DNA of 8,079 nt from an uncultured Clostridia bacterium. Its GTDB lineage: Bacteria; Bacillota; Clostridia; Oscillospirales; Ruminococcaceae. The notes under the pieces are model-generated. The model was given only the letters and a program-made list of their open reading frames with translations, was not told the DNA's origin and ran no database searches. How positions within the stretch are numbered: position 1 is the stretch's first letter; every line of letters starts with the position of its first letter. The stretch spans positions 1 through 8,079 of the forward strand of contig CAMWLH010000084.1 in assembly GCA_947175045.1 (NCBI GenBank), read 5' to 3'. Both the position numbers and the translations under genes were made by a program. This document shows positions 6,000 to 8,079 of this stretch, in pieces.

Positions 6000-7397
6000 C
6001 TATACGCTCATCGACATTTGAAACGACTCGTCCGAGGGAACTTCCTCGGACGTTTCTTTTTGCTCGGCACGTTGAACGAGAGTTTCCTCTGTCGAGAGCC
6101 GCAGAGCGCAATCTGCTATATCGTATAATTTCCTCGCCGTTATTTTCAACTCCACGGCGGTCTGTGAGGGCTTACGAAGCTGCTCTAATCCCGCTGTCAT
6201 TGCGCTTTGCAGCTTGCCAAGTTTGACAGAAACGCTGCCTTTATCTTGGTAGCACCTATACTCATTTGTAAGCCGATTTTTCATTCTATCGAGAGGAAAT
6301 TCCTCTCCCGCGATTTTCAGAAAATGCTCGCTCGCCGCAACAGAAAACTCCGCTAACCTTTTTCGGTCGGCAGAGTTATAGGCGGCTATGAGGTCGGCGG
6401 CTATGCGGTTCGGGTTGATCTTCACATCGTTCAGCTCGGCAACGCTTTGTAAATACAATTCTTTGCGCTCATGAGGAACAGCGGGAAGATATTCCGCGCC
6501 GTGAAGCTGTTTGAGGCTTTCGTTCCAGTCTTTTAATTGCGGAGCAATACGAAAAATTTCTTCATATCCATGTTCGTAAAGAATATCCCGCAGCCGTTCC
6601 GCGGCTTCAATCCCACCCGAATCGTTATCAGTACAGAGATAAACGCTCCGCAAGTCGGAATGGCTCTCCAATGCTTTCAGCACCGCACTCTCATATACGC
6701 CGTTCATAGCGATATAGCTATGATTTTTCCAATCCTTTTGGTAAAGAGTGATGAAAGACAGCATATCTATCGGTGCCTCAAAAACGAACAGCTTCTCGTC
6801 ATTTCCAAAATGAGAGAAGCTATAATCTGTATCCGAGCCCGCGACTGTTATGCGAAACGTTTTTCCGAAGCTGAGTGTGGAACGCACCGAGGCTTGCTTT
6901 GGATTGCCATTCTCGTCCGTTCCCACAAACACAACGTTATGGTATTTCTTTTCCTCGTAGATTTTGTGTTCGTGAGCGAAGTGCGAAATGATCTGCGGGT
7001 CGATAAACCGCTGTTTGGTCAGATACGCGAACACCCGCCGCATATCCGCATTCGGTTCGGGCAGCTCAAACGGTTTCACAACAGGTTCAGGAGCTGCTCT
7101 CGGAGAACTCACGGTCTGCGCGGAGCAATGACCACCAAGAAGTTCAATCACCGAATCCTGAAAAGAAAAACCAAGAAACTCCTGCAGAAACTTGACCGCA
7201 TAACCGCCGCGCTGATTCTTGTGATCGTACCACTTGCCGCCGTGAATAGTTACGCTGTCATGTGTTCCCGATCCGTCCGTGTAAATGTACCGATACGTCG
7301 AGCCAACGCGCTTCACTCGACCGCCGCCGAGGTACGAAACCAAGTCGGCATTATTCGCGCGGTAAAGATCATCCTCCGAAAAATTGATGTAGGACAT
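6000..7397 (-). CDS. TOPRIM/DUF3991 primase-like protein of a conjugative element
   Basis: 465 residues from ATG 7397, chosen for its ribosome site AAAGGAAG 4 nt upstream; an ATG at 7445 lacks one. Residues about 15-90 keep the layout of a DnaG CHC2 zinc domain (GGKWYDHKNQRGGYAVKFLQ, then FSFQDSVIELLGG) but without the zinc cysteines. Residues about 118-190 resemble DUF3991. The TOPRIM core has Glu207 (VFEAPIDML) and Asp257/Asp259 (TDNDSGG), the metal-binding residues. The C-terminal third (about 310-465) is charged and of unknown function. Relatives in Clostridia ICEs are thought to prime DNA synthesis or help replication of the transferred strand. The gene looks intact. Its final codons overlap an antisense terminator for the convergent repressor gene. 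Confidence 0.85.
   Translation of the reverse strand: MSYINFSEDDLYRANNADLVSYLGGGRVKRVGSTYRYIYTDGSGTHDSVTIHGGKWYDHKNQRGGYAVKFLQEFLGFSFQDSVIELLGGHCSAQTVSSPRAAPEPVVKPFELPEPNADMRRVFAYLTKQRFIDPQIISHFAHEHKIYEEKKYHNVVFVGTDENGNPKQASVRSTLSFGKTFRITVAGSDTDYSFSHFGNDEKLFVFEAPIDMLSFITLYQKDWKNHSYIAMNGVYESAVLKALESHSDLRSVYLCTDNDSGGIEAAERLRDILYEHGYEEIFRIAPQLKDWNESLKQLHGAEYLPAVPHERKELYLQSVAELNDVKINPNRIAADLIAAYNSADRKRLAEFSVAASEHFLKIAGEEFPLDRMKNRLTNEYRCYQDKGSVSVKLGKLQSAMTAGLEQLRKPSQTAVELKITARKLYDIADCALRLSTEETLVQRAEQKETSEEVPSDESFQMSMSV
6030..6060 (+). terminator. Intrinsic terminator of the Xre gene inside the primase gene
   Basis: On the plus strand, stem GTCCGAGG/CCTCGGAC (8 bp) with loop GAACTT, followed by GTTTCTTTT. 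The flanking GAAAC and GTTTC can extend the stem across a bulge. It lies 30 nt after the repressor stop, within the antisense of the primase's last codons, and should stop repressor transcripts from running through the primase gene. Confidence 0.65.
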
Positions 7398-7448
7398 AAA
7401 ACTTCCTTTCCCGAAATAATAAAATTTATATTGGGTACTTAACATTGT

Positions 7449-7535
7449 AGGCTCATGATGAACCTATCCATAGACCGCCGACAAGGCAAAATTCCCCCTT
7501 GTCAGTCGATTTATTTTTTTAAAATTAGGGCGGTC
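7449..7535. repeat. Nested inverted repeats upstream of the primase gene
   Basis: Three imperfectly related hairpin-forming elements lie in the gap between the HTH fragment and the primase gene. AGGCTCAT-G-ATGAACCT (7449-7465) is a near palindrome. GACAAGG (7480-7486) pairs with CCTTGTC (7497-7503) around a 10-nt loop. GACCGCC (7473-7479) pairs with GGCGGTC (7529-7535) around the second hairpin. No U-tract follows on the minus strand, so this is not a simple terminator. It could be a transfer or replication site or an operator. The primase promoter probably lies here too; only a weak TACAAT -10 candidate (7448-7443) was seen. Confidence 0.35.
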
Positions 7536-7698
7536 GGCTCAAAAAATACAGATTTGATGAGTTGCCGCCGGATTGTCTGTATCTGCGCTCGTGACGAAGA
7601 TATTTCGCTATTTCGAGATCGTCAAGCGCACGTTTCACGGTGCTTCGGGACATTTTCAAGTCCGCAGCGATTGTGTTAATGGCAGGGAAGCACACACC
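7525..7698 (-). pseudogene. C-terminal fragment of a winged-HTH protein
   Basis: Fifty-seven codons in a different frame from the preceding Sel1 ORF read GVCFPAINTIAADLKMSRST, then VKRALDDLE, RRYRQSGGNSSNLYFL and a stop. This is the classic second half of the HTH proteins in Clostridia mobile elements that resemble replication initiators, which start with a line such as '...DKEGxCFPSxxTIA'. Its N-terminal half and start codon are missing. The frame stays open upstream, but the residues no longer resemble the family above about 7700. It is either a deletion product or part of a frameshifted fusion gene. Confidence 0.6.
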
Positions 7699-7988
7699 TT
7701 GCCTAACTCGGCGGACTGTCGTATCAAATCTATTCCGCGTTCACGATCCGCGTCACAGCCTGTTCCACTGAACGTCATCATACCGAGCCGATATATGATT
7801 TTATCGTCGGGACTGTCGTTCGCAATTTTAGAAAATCCACTGTATGCCTTTTGGAAATACATTTCGGATTGCTCCGAATTTTTCTCAATACCAATGCCGT
7901 CACGAAGCATTTTCGCTACCTCATAGCAAGCATAGGCGTTATCCTGATTGGCGGACAGCTTATAATACAATCCGCTTTCATTTATCAC
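7656..7988 (-). pseudogene. Sel1-like repeat fragment, probably from a mobilization protein
   Basis: 110 codons from GTG 7988; no ATG is available, and the frame is closed by a stop at 8028-8030. Residues about 17-53 (AYACYEVAKMLRDGIGIEKN...) and 65-96 (IIYRLGMMTFSGTGCDADRE... SAELGK) are two Sel1-type helical repeats. Such repeats form the tail of some relaxase-associated proteins in Clostridia ICEs; that link is from family memory. After SAELGK the reading turns to SLPLTQSLRT, which is the HTH fragment read in the wrong frame. The true coding part therefore ends near 7700. The GTG overlaps the stop of the upstream gene (GTGA), so translation could be coupled. It is probably non-functional. 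Confidence 0.55.
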
Positions 7989-8079
7989 AGTTCCTGAACT
8001 TCTGTCTGCTCCGTGATCTTGTGAAACTTATCCACCTCGGGACAGACACCAAGCGCTCTGCCGTTGTCGAAATTCACAT
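7985..8079 (-). CDS. C-terminal end of an unknown protein (partial)
   Basis: The last 30 codons of an open frame entering from the right edge end ...NGRALGVCPEVDKFHKITEQ..VQEL, then TGA at 7987-7985. The frame is mixed-charge and protein-like, and the stop overlaps the GTG of the next ORF, as in tightly packed operons. It may be the end of the mobilization gene of which the Sel1 fragment was once a part or neighbour. I do not recognise the family from this much. Confidence 0.45.
   Translation of the reverse strand, partial: VNFDNGRALGVCPEVDKFHKITEQTEVQEL

Noticed and set aside
6537..7442. 301-codon open frame on the plus strand
   Set aside because: It is antisense to the primase gene, which has clear TOPRIM motifs and a good ribosome site. 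The plus-strand translation is rich in R/H/I without any domain.
1..8079. CRISPR arrays, tRNA or rRNA genes, transposase or integrase genes
   Set aside because: No regularly spaced repeats, tRNA-like cloverleaf or recombinase motifs were seen on either strand by eye.

Overview
The window looks like part of a degraded or mosaic integrative conjugative element (ICE) from a low-to-mid GC Firmicute, probably a gut Clostridia/Oscillospirales-type bacterium. This is inferred from protein styles: a Clostridia-type VirD4 coupling protein, a TOPRIM/DUF3991 primase, a SLOG (DUF1273-like) protein, a Sel1-repeat fragment, strong AGGAGG-like ribosome sites and SigA-like promoters. No rRNA, tRNA, CRISPR array or recognisable transposase was seen. 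All genes lie on the minus strand except one small repressor, so transcription mostly runs from high to low coordinates.

Region by region, in minus-strand order: 8079-7525 holds the tail of an unknown protein, then a Sel1-repeat fragment joined out of frame to a winged-HTH fragment, apparently a scar of decay. 7524-7398 is a non-coding stretch with nested inverted repeats. 7397-6000 encodes a TOPRIM primase-like protein. It converges head-on, with no gap, with a small Xre-family repressor (5757-5999, plus strand). The repressor and a SLOG-fold gene (5633-5160) are transcribed divergently from a 123-bp region carrying three copies of one operator (TTAGTGA-N4-TCACTAA).

Ten bases after the SLOG stop begins a coupling-protein gene that dies after 22 codons (5149-5081). 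The intact version of the same 5' end appears 4.3 kb further on (760-86). Between the two copies sits a compact methionine module: a metE promoter with a streptococcal-type MET-box, metE, overlapping metF, a terminator, and a LysR-type regulator of the MtaR/MetR kind with its own promoter. The simplest reading is that a self-contained methionine regulon was inserted at the SLOG/virD4 junction of a conjugative element.

How the parts work together (inference): MetF makes 5-methyltetrahydrofolate and MetE uses it to methylate homocysteine without cobalamin. The LysR protein probably controls the metE promoter through the MET-box, which is centred about 67 bp upstream of the predicted transcription start. 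The conjugation part is not intact here: the coupling protein is cut off after about 220 residues and the Sel1/HTH genes are broken. The element may be immobile in this host, or the window may sit on a rearranged copy.
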